DNA from: Methanoregula sp. UBA154
GTDB lineage: Archaea; Halobacteriota; Methanomicrobia; Methanomicrobiales; Methanospirillaceae
Assembly: GCA_002502245.1 (NCBI GenBank)
Contig: DAPW01000022.1
Coordinates: forward strand, 1-64,000
Length of the DNA: 64,000 nucleotides
Reading direction: 5' to 3'
Below are positions 53,901 to 64,000 of the stretch, one piece after another. The translations under genes were made by a program, and so were the position numbers. The number at the start of each line of letters is the position of its first letter. Within the stretch, counting starts at the first letter, position 1. The notes beneath the pieces were generated by a model that was not told where the DNA came from, did no database searches, and saw nothing but the letters and a program-made list of their open reading frames with translations.

Positions 53901-54370
53901 AGTTCGAGAAGATGAAGTACGAGGCATTCGCAACCGCGTTCAGGGCGATCGACACCAATTTCCGCGAGATCTTTGCCCGGCTCACGAGCGGGAGCGGCCA
54001 CCTCGTATTAGAGAACGAGGATGACCCGTTTGCCGGCGGTATGACCTTTGCCGTCCAGCCGCGGGACAAGAAGGTACACCTGCTCTCGTCCCTGTCCGGG
54101 GGCGAGAAGTCCCTGACCACGCTTGCCTTCATCTTCTCGATCCAGCATTATATTCCCGCCCCGTTCTACGCGTTTGACGAGGTGGACATGTCTCTTGACG
54201 GTTCGAACGTGGAACGGATAGCGTCCATGATCACGGAACTGTCCCCCAGCTCCCAGTTTGTTATCGTATCCCTGCGAAAACCGATGATCGATGCCGCGCA
54301 GCGGATCGTGGGCGTGACGCTGCGGCCGGACAAGAGCACGCTTGTCACCGGGGTAAAGGCGAATGGCTGA
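50927..54370 (+). CDS. smc: Chromosome segregation protein SMC
   Basis: A 1147-residue SMC ATPase, close to the usual 1170-1190. Walker A is ISGPNGSGKSNIID near residue 27. A first coiled coil runs from about 160 to 480. The hinge is at about 495-660 (GVHGTISDLGKAPAQY...GAITGGATKK), then the returning coiled coil. The signature LSGGEKSLTTLAFIF is near 1055 and Walker B APFYAFDEVDMSLD near 1080. The start is TTG (HITELEIDNFKSF follows) with an AAGGAG ribosome-binding site. It forms the condensin ring with ScpA, encoded next with an 8-base overlap. Confidence 0.97.
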   Translation: MHITELEIDNFKSFSKKTKIPFLEGFSVISGPNGSGKSNIIDSILFVLALSSSRNLRAEKLTDLINLNSGRNTAEVSLEFSDGTRIRRRIKRTGNGYYSYNYLNERLCKQSDIVEHLAKHGIKPHGYNVVMQGDVTRIMEMSDFERRKIIDEIAGVSEFDTKKQQSLAELDIVRERIEREELLLIELTKRANELRREREHALEYQKWQKDLAYFQNCRAAAQLHDRIRELNTLLKSTEEHQLQLTRISADRGLEENELSYIRADLKDIDDLINKKSGSDYLKLIAELEEAKGGIRFAEQTIARLKKEKESNLENINRVYVDTKRAETRVAECTDQIRTLTIDRTNIAMEIATSRAQLEKIETEIKEHSEDTEGARDQLFALLQEGEEKKGQRSGILHQQDMMIEKSRMRTTELERLTGLLRQLDEEYTAKEAQLSDSGTSLASLAEEKQQLDRNLSELEGGMFAQRSALERIRAEIREYEQDAIRLEAAQQARGESGGKALEAVLAMEGVHGTISDLGKAPAQYATALNIAAGNKLQFVVCDDDQIAADGIRYLKEERLGRVTFLPLSKLRPPVLPPLREPGVVDYAVNLLEYDPKFDRAFGVALGGTVVVDTLERARKLIGRYRMVTLDGELLEKSGAITGGATKKQSVRGFGAAVDDEILRIRSHLGELQGEAATLEAGVKRLTGEVDAKRALRNEIDQNMARFGMFSEEFSRRFEAIAVEKQTIEAAVARQSEETKNGAAELAALEADLDRINGEINATAAKIDAIKKRLDDTNIPALTEQMEKKRREIEEAERRLRNKDGDINDAQRERQHFTQRLSELAGERSGQDERNRQVDADIAGANNQIVIHRTQIEVLEERQKEFSGELEELRGKRAEVSRHIQESELRIMKFDADAERITVQLGAINERAQTLGIEVDMLKEQVGEMDTTLSLSEIEGKIAEADGALRKIGAVNMLAIEEYEKVRRQVDERTERKETLSTERTTLIERIEQFEKMKYEAFATAFRAIDTNFREIFARLTSGSGHLVLENEDDPFAGGMTFAVQPRDKKVHLLSSLSGGEKSLTTLAFIFSIQHYIPAPFYAFDEVDMSLDGSNVERIASMITELSPSSQFVIVSLRKPMIDAAQRIVGVTLRPDKSTLVTGVKANG

Positions 54371-55289
54371 CCCTGCGGGCGGGGAAGCGGACAAGGCGCC
54401 TGAGCATGTGCAGGCACCCGTCCCGGCGCTGCCGGGACAGGAGGGTAAGCAGCCCGGAGTCACCCCCGGGCGGGAGATCGGTCAGGGTGCACCGGCCGGG
54501 GAAGCATCCCCGCCCGGGTCCCCGGCCCCGGAAGTGGTTGAGGACCCGGTCGAGATCCTTGTCGGGCTGGCGGAACGGGGGGAGATCGATCCATGGAACA
54601 TCAATATCATCGAAGTGACCGACCGCTTCCTCTCGGAACTCGAGCGGCACCGGCAGCTCAATCTCCAGGTCTCCGGCCGTACCCTGTTTTACGCAGCAAC
54701 ACTCCTCCGGATGAAGGCGGAGCTGCTGCAGGTTGTTGAAAGTTCCGAGGATGAGGGTGAAGGGGACGACCTGTTCGGGGAAGACTTCAGCGGCATACCC
54801 GGCGATGAGATCGACTACAGCGGCAGGCTTGGCCCGATCGAGCGGCTCGAGCACGAGATCCAGCGGCGGCTCGACCGGAAGAATATGCGCAGGAGCCCCA
54901 TCACGCTCTTCGAGCTGATCACCGAGCTCAAGAACATCGAGAAGGAGGAGCGACGGCGCCGGCGGATGGCTGACGGCCATAACGACCTGCTCGATTCCCT
55001 CATCGATGCGGACGACGTGGTCAGTATCGCCCATGAGGAAGGGTTCCAGGAATCCTCCCTGACCCGGCTTGCCGAGTACCTCGAAGGGCTGGAGATTGAC
55101 GAGGAGATGACGCTTGCGGAGCTGTGCGAGAAGATGGGGTGGGGGATTCCCGAGGTTTACATTCCCTTGTTATTCCTTGCTCTTGATGGGCGGTGCAACC
55201 TGCGGCAGGAGGAGTTCTTCGGGGATATTTTCGTCCGGATCTGCCGGGCGGATATTGAGGGAATTTCTCCGGAGTCTGCCTCGGACTAA
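54363..55289 (+). CDS. scpA: Segregation and condensation protein ScpA
   Basis: A 308-residue kleisin closing the SMC ring. A Pro/Gly/Glu-rich N-terminal extension of about 55 residues precedes the conserved DPVEILVGLAERGEIDPWNINIIEVTDRFL (about 61-90), the SMC neck-binding helices. Then RTLFYAATLLRMKAELLQ (about 102), a charged middle and a C-terminal winged helix with FLALDGRCNLRQEEFFGDIFVRI (about 272). The start lies inside smc. No scpB was found nearby. A degraded copy of its C-terminal codons lies at 56522-56608. Confidence 0.93.
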   Translation: MADPAGGEADKAPEHVQAPVPALPGQEGKQPGVTPGREIGQGAPAGEASPPGSPAPEVVEDPVEILVGLAERGEIDPWNINIIEVTDRFLSELERHRQLNLQVSGRTLFYAATLLRMKAELLQVVESSEDEGEGDDLFGEDFSGIPGDEIDYSGRLGPIERLEHEIQRRLDRKNMRRSPITLFELITELKNIEKEERRRRRMADGHNDLLDSLIDADDVVSIAHEEGFQESSLTRLAEYLEGLEIDEEMTLAELCEKMGWGIPEVYIPLLFLALDGRCNLRQEEFFGDIFVRICRADIEGISPESASD

Positions 55290-55376
55290 GGAGCTCTCTC
55301 CGGAAAGCTGCGAAACAACGTTCGGATCTCCCTGATTGGTATGTCATTTATGTTCCGCTGAATGGTATCCCTGTTT

Positions 55377-56456
55377 TCATACAGGCAGGATATCTTTTAT
55401 GAAGAGTAATATCTCTGAGGAGACCAGCAGCAGGACTAAAAGACCGCCCAGTGCAAAAAAAATTGCTGTATATGCATCCCTGTTAAGGACATTCTGCCCC
55501 TCGGTGAGTCCGCACTTGATATGGTAGGCACCCCACAGGAACGCTAAAAATCCAAAGAGGGGAATCCACCCGATTACCCCGAGAGGCGTACTTGAATAAA
55601 AAAAAGTGCGGAGGGTTTGGGAGAAATAAATCCGGACCCCCTGGATACTGACCATGATGTGGGTAATCAGGCCGATATAGATCCAGCCAAGGATCATAAA
55701 CACGTATGCCTCGATTATATAGCCGACGAAATACCCCGGTGGATACCTGGATGCAGAAGGAATCGTTGCGACGATCAGCATGACGAGAAGCAAAACAAGC
55801 ATTGCAAGAAAATATCCGGATGCGGAAATGAGGGATTTTTCCGGTAATTTTGTCATCATCTGCTTTGGATGCCTGAGAAGCCCGGTAAATATCGTAAATA
55901 CCGTCAGATGATCCGGAAGAACTACGGGTATCGGGACTTCGGTTATCGTATACTCAGGGGGGATTACCGGAACAGTCATGGCCATTGCTTTCCTGTTCTT
56001 CTCCCTGATATCCATTATGAAAATAAAATAACGGGTTAAAACGACCATGGTGATAACCGCGACAATCATCGAGAGGATCATGAGAGGCAGTATGCCTTCT
56101 TCAGATCCGGAATTCCACTTTTGCAGAGTGATCATCGCTAAGCCGGACTCAATGACTGCGAGAATGAGTACGCCCGTCAGGTAGAGACGGTGTTGCTTTT
56201 TTATTTCCGGAGATAACGGAGGGACAGATGGTTTGGGAACCCGGTAATGCACAAGAAGGCCAAAGACCAGGACCCACACTCCGCAGAACGCCAGTGTTCC
56301 ATACGGGATTACCTGCGGGGTGGCGGTGTCTCTTGACGACGGAAAGAAGTACTCAAAGAGGGTCATCCCGAACACCAGCAATCCGATGACATACCCGATA
56401 CGGACGAGGAAGTGTTTTGGGAATACCTCCGGGGGCTGATCGAAAGGGGATACCAT
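55377..56456 (-). CDS. Yip1-domain-like polytopic membrane protein
   Basis: A 359-residue protein with about eight membrane helices (near residues 18-40, 48-70, 90-112, 122-150, 212-232, 240-270, 292-315 and 330-352). The C-terminal half, with PKQMMTKLPEKSLISASGYFLAML and a long-spaced four-helix pattern, resembles the Yip1 domain seen in many methanogen membrane proteins. Function is unknown. It is convergent with scpA and is flanked on its other side by a duplicate of the scpA 3' end. It is A/T-richer than its neighbours. Confidence 0.75.
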   Translation of the reverse strand: MVSPFDQPPEVFPKHFLVRIGYVIGLLVFGMTLFEYFFPSSRDTATPQVIPYGTLAFCGVWVLVFGLLVHYRVPKPSVPPLSPEIKKQHRLYLTGVLILAVIESGLAMITLQKWNSGSEEGILPLMILSMIVAVITMVVLTRYFIFIMDIREKNRKAMAMTVPVIPPEYTITEVPIPVVLPDHLTVFTIFTGLLRHPKQMMTKLPEKSLISASGYFLAMLVLLLVMLIVATIPSASRYPPGYFVGYIIEAYVFMILGWIYIGLITHIMVSIQGVRIYFSQTLRTFFYSSTPLGVIGWIPLFGFLAFLWGAYHIKCGLTEGQNVLNRDAYTAIFFALGGLLVLLLVSSEILLFIKDILPV

Positions 56457-56521
56457 TGACCGGAGTGTAAAATAAAAAGTATATGAATATTATGAAATCA
56501 TCCCGGAGGTCCGGATGCCCC

Positions 56522-56608
56522 CTGTTCCCGGCACTGGACGGCCGTTGCAACCTGCGGCAGGAGGATTTTTCCGGGGATATTTTTATGGAGATCTGCGGGG
56601 TGGCTTAA
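56522..56608 (+). pseudogene. Remnant duplicate of the scpA 3' end
   Basis: Read in frame, this gives LFPALDGRCNLRQEDFSGDIFMEICGVA and a TAA. That matches the ScpA C-terminal segment LFLALDGRCNLRQEEFFGDIFVRICRAD almost residue for residue. The match begins and ends abruptly, and nothing upstream continues scpA. The out-of-frame ATG at 56515 with a GGAGGT before it does not produce this peptide. It is a relic of a duplication, of homologous exchange, or of an earlier scpA copy replaced around the Yip1-like gene. Confidence 0.85.
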
Positions 56609-56716
56609 GGGGGGAACCCGAAAGCCGGACAGCTAAAACCCTCATCCTGTTTTCACCCGGAAGAACCATAAGAATAATCCGGCAGACTGACCCGTTGCAG
56701 AATATCGGGTGCGGCT

Positions 56717-57220
56717 CTATGCCTGCGCCGGCACCGATTCGATCCAGTCTTCAACCCTCTTGCGGATCGTATCGCTGGCATAGGAAGCGAGGGTGATCCG
56801 TCCCCTTGCAAGGCTCAGAAAATACAATTCGCCTTCCGGGTCGTGGCACTTGAGAAGCGCGGAAAAGTGGTCAGCCGTCGGAAGATGCCTGACCTTTCCG
56901 CGGTGGGACGCGATGTTTGCCATATTCGAGATGACGGCGGCAATGCCGGTCTGGTAGCCCTCAACGGAGTCATACACCTCAGAGGTGCGGCCGGTGCGCT
57001 TTCCCCCTGCATCGAGATAGACAAATTTCGCGGTATACATTTCCCGGACCGTCTCAACCGGCGGGCGGTGTTTTTTTGCAGTGTGGTATGATGTACACCC
57101 GAGGGGGTTTTTCAGGACGAGTGATCGTATCATTTCATCGAATGCAGTGATATCCAAAAACGGCGTTTTCAGCCGGTATACTGCACTCTTTGTACCTTTT
57201 CTCTGGCGGAATTGCGTCAT
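56717..57220 (-). CDS. Hypothetical protein
   Basis: A 167-residue soluble protein, basic at the N-terminus (MTQFRQRKGTKSAVYRL). The central part has mixed alpha/beta character (EVYDSVEGYQTGIAAVISNMANIAS) and the C-terminal part is beta-rich (GELYFLSLARGRITLASYASDTIRKRVEDWI). No family is recognised. The coding look is good: balanced composition and third-position bias like the neighbours. It is the last protein gene before the rRNA operon, on the opposite strand. Confidence 0.7.
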   Translation of the reverse strand: MTQFRQRKGTKSAVYRLKTPFLDITAFDEMIRSLVLKNPLGCTSYHTAKKHRPPVETVREMYTAKFVYLDAGGKRTGRTSEVYDSVEGYQTGIAAVISNMANIASHRGKVRHLPTADHFSALLKCHDPEGELYFLSLARGRITLASYASDTIRKRVEDWIESVPAQA

Positions 57221-57320
57221 GAAGTATCATCTCTGGAAAGCCGGTCCCGTGCCGGATTTGAAAAAGGGAGAACGAGCGGGACAGATAAATCCTTGGTGGT
57301 CGGCTTACAGGTCTGGATCG

Positions 57321-57339
57321 GGGGGTCGTATGGGTACAT
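57321..57339 (+). repeat. 19-bp repeat, copy 1 (GGGGGTCRYAYGGGTACAT)
   Basis: GGGGGTCGTATGGGTACAT, followed by TTGATTTT. It is in inverted orientation to the copy at 57471 and in direct orientation to the copy at 57593. Confidence 0.75.
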
Positions 57340-57470
57340 TTGATTTTCAGACCGATGAACCCGGTCCGATTGTTCTGATCTGCGGGTGTCCGGTTCTCTG
57401 ACCTTGAAAAGAGATGTATGCTGGGGCAGCGAAATCTCCTTGGCCATGCGGCAGGTCGCCCGTATTTCAT

Positions 57471-57489
57471 ATGTACCCGTGCGACCCCC
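57471..57489 (-). repeat. 19-bp repeat, copy 2 (inverted)
   Basis: On the minus strand it reads GGGGGTCGCACGGGTACAT, then ATGAAA. With copy 1 it bounds a 169-base segment as inverted termini. Confidence 0.75.
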
Positions 57490-57592
57490 TCCCACCCTTT
57501 TAATTTTCTCGAGGGTTCAGTCTGAAAAGCGGTTGAATTTTACGAAGATGAATTCATGAAGGGTTCCTGTTTTTCCGGGCCGGTTACCTTGA

Positions 57593-57611
57593 GGGGGTCA
57601 CATGGGTACAT
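57593..57611 (+). repeat. 19-bp repeat, copy 3
   Basis: GGGGGTCACATGGGTACAT followed by TTCGCATT; two differences from copy 1 within the 19 bases. Confidence 0.75.
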
Positions 57612-58240
57612 TTCGCATTGTCGCAGGAGAGGGCATGTACTTTATGCACTCGATTCCAAATATGGTGAAAAAAATTCTGCCAGCGCACATGGCACGGGAT
57701 CGGGCCCGGTGCCGCACCTCTTCCCGTTTTCTGTTCACCGTGCGTGGAAAATATGCGCGATTGCGCGGGCTGATGAGCTGTAATCGCGTACAAAAGGATA
57801 CGATCATGGTCGAGGCATGTCGGATTGCCCGGTTTTCCGGCAGAGAGTCGGGTGCGGCGCATGCCCGGCCCTGGAACAGCCGGGGCCCCGTGTCTCACGT
57901 CGGAAGCGGGACTTTTCCCGTACCGCGCTCCTGCCTTTTTTCCGGCCAATCACCATATCCGGGATATTTACATGCAGAACGGAGCCCGGCCCGGGAAAGT
58001 TGCCGGAATATCCCAAAATCATATCAGAACAAAAGTTCGGAAACCATATCAGCACTATCCGGGCCTGATATAATTCCGGTCTGAATAGAGGTGCACGAGC
58101 CACCCGGGTTCACGGGGGAGATAATGTTTAAATGGTTGACTGTGCTATATGTAGATCCACAAAATCTGATGACAAACCGACGAAAACCGCCCCGCAAGGG
58201 GCCGGTGTCGGTTTCGAGGCAGGAACAATGCAGGCACGAA

Positions 58241-58250
58241 GGTATAAATA
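58241..58250 (+). promoter_or_regulatory. rRNA operon promoter P1
   Basis: GGTATAAATA is a consensus TATA box preceded by CACGAA. About 27 bases downstream is GTAAGCCCGTG (58268-58278), matched by a similar block after the second promoter; this marks the likely initiation site. Confidence 0.75.
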
Positions 58251-58385
58251 CCGCCATGACCTATGTTGTAAGCCCGTGAACGCGTGAAAAAGCACGACGA
58301 AGTTCACAGCATCAGGCACCCTCAATGAAGGCCCAGGCAACCGGTCCGCCGGTCTGGTCCCGATGGGAAAGACTGCATGCAACAA

Positions 58386-58395
58386 GGTATAAATA
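58386..58395 (+). promoter_or_regulatory. rRNA operon promoter P2
   Basis: An identical GGTATAAATA preceded by CAACAA, with TAATAGCCCGTG (58412-58423) at the initiation position. It lies 145 bases after P1 and about 218 before mature 16S. Tandem promoters of one sequence are typical for archaeal rRNA operons. Confidence 0.78.
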
Positions 58396-58532
58396 TCCCT
58401 GAAACATACAGTAATAGCCCGTGTTCAATCAGGCAACACGACGAATAACAACACAAATTCTCTTTGATGGAGATCCAACGAGACCCGGCATGACCGGAGT
58501 TGGTTCTGACGTTGATACTGGCAATGCGGAAA

Positions 58533-58548
58533 TTTGTTTAGTAACCGC
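58533..58548 (+). other. 16S processing stem, 5' arm
   Basis: TTTGTTTAGTAACCGC pairs with GCGGTTGCTAAACAAA at 60090-60105 (one mismatch), and GGCAAT at 58520 pairs with ATTGCC at 60113. The stem with an internal asymmetry encloses the 16S and fits the bulge-helix-bulge cleaved by the archaeal splicing endonuclease. Confidence 0.75.
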
Positions 58549-58603
58549 TAATTCCTCGAAAGAAGTTCAGATAACGTGTGCGTACTAAAGAAGAGTACAA
58601 TTA

Positions 58604-60070
<1,467 letters not shown>

Positions 60071-60116
60071 AACGAATTATTTCGGGAAAGCGGTTGCTAA
60101 ACAAACTGTAAAATTG

Positions 60117-60189
60117 CCGGTGTCGACAAGAAAGGTTCATTCGCCGGAATGGCGGCGAAGCAATCGGGTTCGAATCCCGGTGAGCCGGT
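60117..60189 (+). other. tRNA-like relic in the 16S-23S spacer
   Basis: A 73-nt stretch. It has a perfect T arm, CGGG-TTCGAAT-CCCG (60165-60179), and ends CCGG that can pair with CCGG at 60117. A tRNA-Ala usually lies here in methanogens. But no 7-base anticodon loop exists; instead TTCGCC/GGCGAA (60140-60159) makes an 8-base-loop hairpin, and the D arm is unrecognisable. It is most likely a degenerated spacer tRNA. The rest of the 230-base spacer holds the processing stems. Confidence 0.5.
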
Positions 60190-60264
60190 TTAGATGCACC
60201 TCGAGATGTGAATCACGAGGGAAGGGCTGAGAGTCAAACCAATGACTCTTCGAGGCCGTGTAAA

Positions 60265-60277
60265 GGTTTGCACTCAG
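60265..60277 (+). other. 23S processing stem, 5' arm
   Basis: GGTTTGCACTCAG is exactly complementary to CTGAGTGCAAACC at 63243-63255, forming a 13-bp stem that encloses the 23S precursor. Confidence 0.85.
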
Positions 60278-60299
60278 GACGTTAAATGGGTTTAATGGA

Positions 60300-63212
<2,913 letters not shown>

Positions 63213-63262
63213 GTGCTCACCACATTAAACCCAGACGAAATTCTGAGTGCAAACCAAACCTT

Positions 63263-63293
63263 ATATCTTATCCTGACATACAGGATAAGGTAT
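63263..63293 (+). other. Hairpin between 23S and tRNA-Cys
   Basis: CTTATCCTG-ACATA-CAGGATAAG is a perfect 9-bp hairpin (63267-63289), extendable to 13 pairs with one G-U. It lies just outside the 23S processing stem and may protect or help separate 23S from the tRNA-Cys/5S part. Confidence 0.6.
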
Positions 63294-63307
63294 CATCCTA
63301 CACGGTC

Positions 63308-63379
63308 GCCAAGGTGGCGGAGCGGCCACGCGGTTGACTGCAGATCAACTACACTCCGGTTCAAATCCGGACCTTGGCT
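63308..63379 (+). tRNA. tRNA-Cys (GCA anticodon)
   Basis: A 72-nt tRNA: acceptor GCCAAGG/CCTTGGC, anticodon arm GTTGA-CTGCAGA-TCAAC (anticodon GCA), T arm TCCGG-TTCAAAT-CCGGA, discriminator U as required for tRNA-Cys. It lies between 23S and 5S in the same direction and is probably part of the rRNA transcript. Confidence 0.95.
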
Positions 63380-63460
63380 TTCGGTGAAGTGCGTCAGCAC
63401 CTCGTTCAGGGAGAACGATGTGTCCGCCTCCCGAGACAAAGCATCTAAAAGCAAACACGT

Positions 63461-63588
63461 GGTGATAGCGGCCATAGCTTTCGGGACACACCTGGTCTCA
63501 TTCCGAACCCAGAAGTTAAGCCGGAACACGTAGTATGCTGTACTGAGGTACGCGAGTCCCCGGGAACCATACCAAGCTGCTATCACCT
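63461..63588 (+). rRNA. rrf: 5S ribosomal RNA
   Basis: The closing stem GGTGATAGC (start) and GCTATCACC (end) delimits about 127 nt. Internal landmarks are CATTCCGAACCCAGAAGTTAAGCC and GGGAACCATACCAAGC. Ends may be off by one or two bases. Confidence 0.95.
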
Positions 63589-63802
63589 TCCTTCTTACAC
63601 GACGTTTCTTGTAATGTTTCACTAAAGAGCGAACGCTCTCGTTCTGTCATTGTACCGTTTCATACGGATACCGTCAGGTTGACGACCTGCGACACCGATC
63701 CGGTTTTCACCCGTCCTCTCTTGTTCCTGAAGTATTCCGGTCTTCCGGAATATGTCGTATTGTAGGGAAATTGAACGAGGGGTCTCCAAAGAAAAAACGT
63801 TA

Positions 63803-64000
63803 TTACAATTCAAGGAGAATTGCCCGGTCCCGGTAATACCGGAACAGCCGCTCCGCCCACTCCCGGGCTTTCGGATCACTGCTGAACATATCCGCAGAGC
63901 TGTCATACACCGCATTGACTTTCTTATTGAGTCCAAAGGAGAGATGCTTGTCAGTGACCGTGATGCCAAGGTGGAGGGATTCGTCAACAACCCAGATCCT
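63803..64000 (-). CDS. C-terminal end of a FilR1-domain (DUF1724) regulator, partial
   Basis: The last 65 codons of a minus-strand gene cut by the window edge (reads RIWVVDESLHLGITVTDKHL ... ending RYYRDRAILLEL). The pattern, a beta-rich 'LGITVTDKHLSFGL' followed by 'YDSSADMFSSDPKAREWAERLFRYY', is that of the C-terminus of archaeal HTH/DUF1724 regulators (methanogenesis regulator FilR1 middle domain). The N-terminal helix-turn-helix would lie beyond the window. Convergent with 5S, 214 bases apart. The overlapping minus-strand frame at 63622-63990 is in another phase and not real. Confidence 0.75.
   Translation of the reverse strand, partial: RIWVVDESLHLGITVTDKHLSFGLNKKVNAVYDSSADMFSSDPKAREWAERLFRYYRDRAILLEL

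Larger units (their letters stand above)
57221..58240. other. Long non-coding upstream region of the rRNA operon
   Basis: About 1 kb without a supported gene. It holds three copies of a 19-bp repeat (see below) and an A/T-rich segment near 57500-57560. GC-rich tracts carry inverted runs (GCCCGGCCCTGGAACAGCCGGGGCC near 57864), and two weak TATA-like sites lie near 58070 and 58127. A 160-codon frame from 57602 begins at one repeat copy but is rich in Arg/Ser/Met and not convincing as a protein. Confidence 0.55.

Noticed and set aside
56515..56796. 93-codon frame starting next to the scpA relic
   Set aside because: It reads the relic in the wrong frame and runs into the 3' part of the opposite-strand gene.
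57602..58084. 160-codon frame upstream of the rRNA operon
   Set aside because: Composition (Arg, Ser, Met, Cys rich), no ribosome-binding site and many competing frames; it starts at a 19-bp repeat copy by coincidence of ATGGGTACATTT.
63622..63990. 122-codon minus-strand frame at the window end
   Set aside because: The overlapping frame ending at 63803 gives a coherent C-terminal domain; this one is Ser/Arg-rich antisense-type sequence.

Overview
The window comes from a methanogenic euryarchaeon of the order Methanomicrobiales, most likely a Methanoregula-like lineage. The main evidence is an archaeal-type 16S/23S/5S operon, archaeal RNA polymerase subunits (an Rpo3 with a ferredoxin-like insert, Rpo10, Rpo6), archaeal ribosomal-protein gene order, a mevalonate-kinase/isopentenyl-phosphate-kinase/type 2 IDI isoprenoid module, and three coenzyme F420 genes (cofG, cofC, cofE). 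The genus is an inference; no database comparison was possible.

Layout. 1-1.35 kb: part of an interspersed repeat, then a minus-strand pair (Zn-ribbon protein and Era-like GTPase). 1.6-5.6 kb: five consecutive CBS-domain genes, about 18 CBS motifs in all. 5.95-19.5 kb: tRNA-Ser, then a long translation/transcription/isoprenoid array: rps13, rps4, rps11, rpoD, rpl18e, rpl13, rps9, rpoN, tRNA-Pro, rpoK, eno, rps2, MEMO, mvk, ipk, fni, RNase J, idsA, gltX. 20.1-25.3 kb: a PadR-led six-gene membrane cluster (PadR, HAAS/DUF1700 membrane protein, anchored beta-repeat protein, anchored NEW3/CARDB-like protein, ABC permease, ABC ATPase), with a near-perfect palindrome at the predicted start of transcription. 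25.3-38.3 kb: a YgjP-like metallopeptidase, a giant multi-PAS histidine kinase with a receiver protein, a UbiA prenyltransferase, a GNAT enzyme, a nitroreductase with an in-frame stop, an orphan DNA amino-methyltransferase and a UbiB-family kinase. Copies of a structured repeat lie after several of these genes. 38.6-45.3 kb: DNA glycosylase, ferredoxin-thioredoxin reductase, purC, cofG, a small histidine kinase, a lipoprotein, a dolichol-kinase-like enzyme, a GyrI-like protein and cofC. 45.3-50.1 kb: a frameshifted bacterial-type RNase III, then a minus-strand glyA-folD-DHPS-cofE operon. 50.4-57.2 kb: a coiled-coil protein, smc, scpA, a Yip1-like membrane protein, a remnant of the scpA 3' end and an unknown protein. 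57.2-63.6 kb: a non-coding region with an 18-19 bp repeat, tandem rRNA promoters, 16S, a spacer with a tRNA-like relic, 23S, tRNA-Cys and 5S. The last 200 bases hold the 3' end of a FilR1-like regulator gene.

How the genes fit together. Most of the window is core housekeeping: translation, transcription, chromosome segregation, archaeal lipid precursors, F420 and one-carbon/pterin metabolism. The least explained parts are the PadR-led membrane/ABC cluster with its candidate operator and alternative leader hairpins, the CBS array, the repeat always found after genes in the same orientation, and three decayed or interrupted genes (nitroreductase, RNase III, scpA remnant). No transposase, integrase or CRISPR array was seen.
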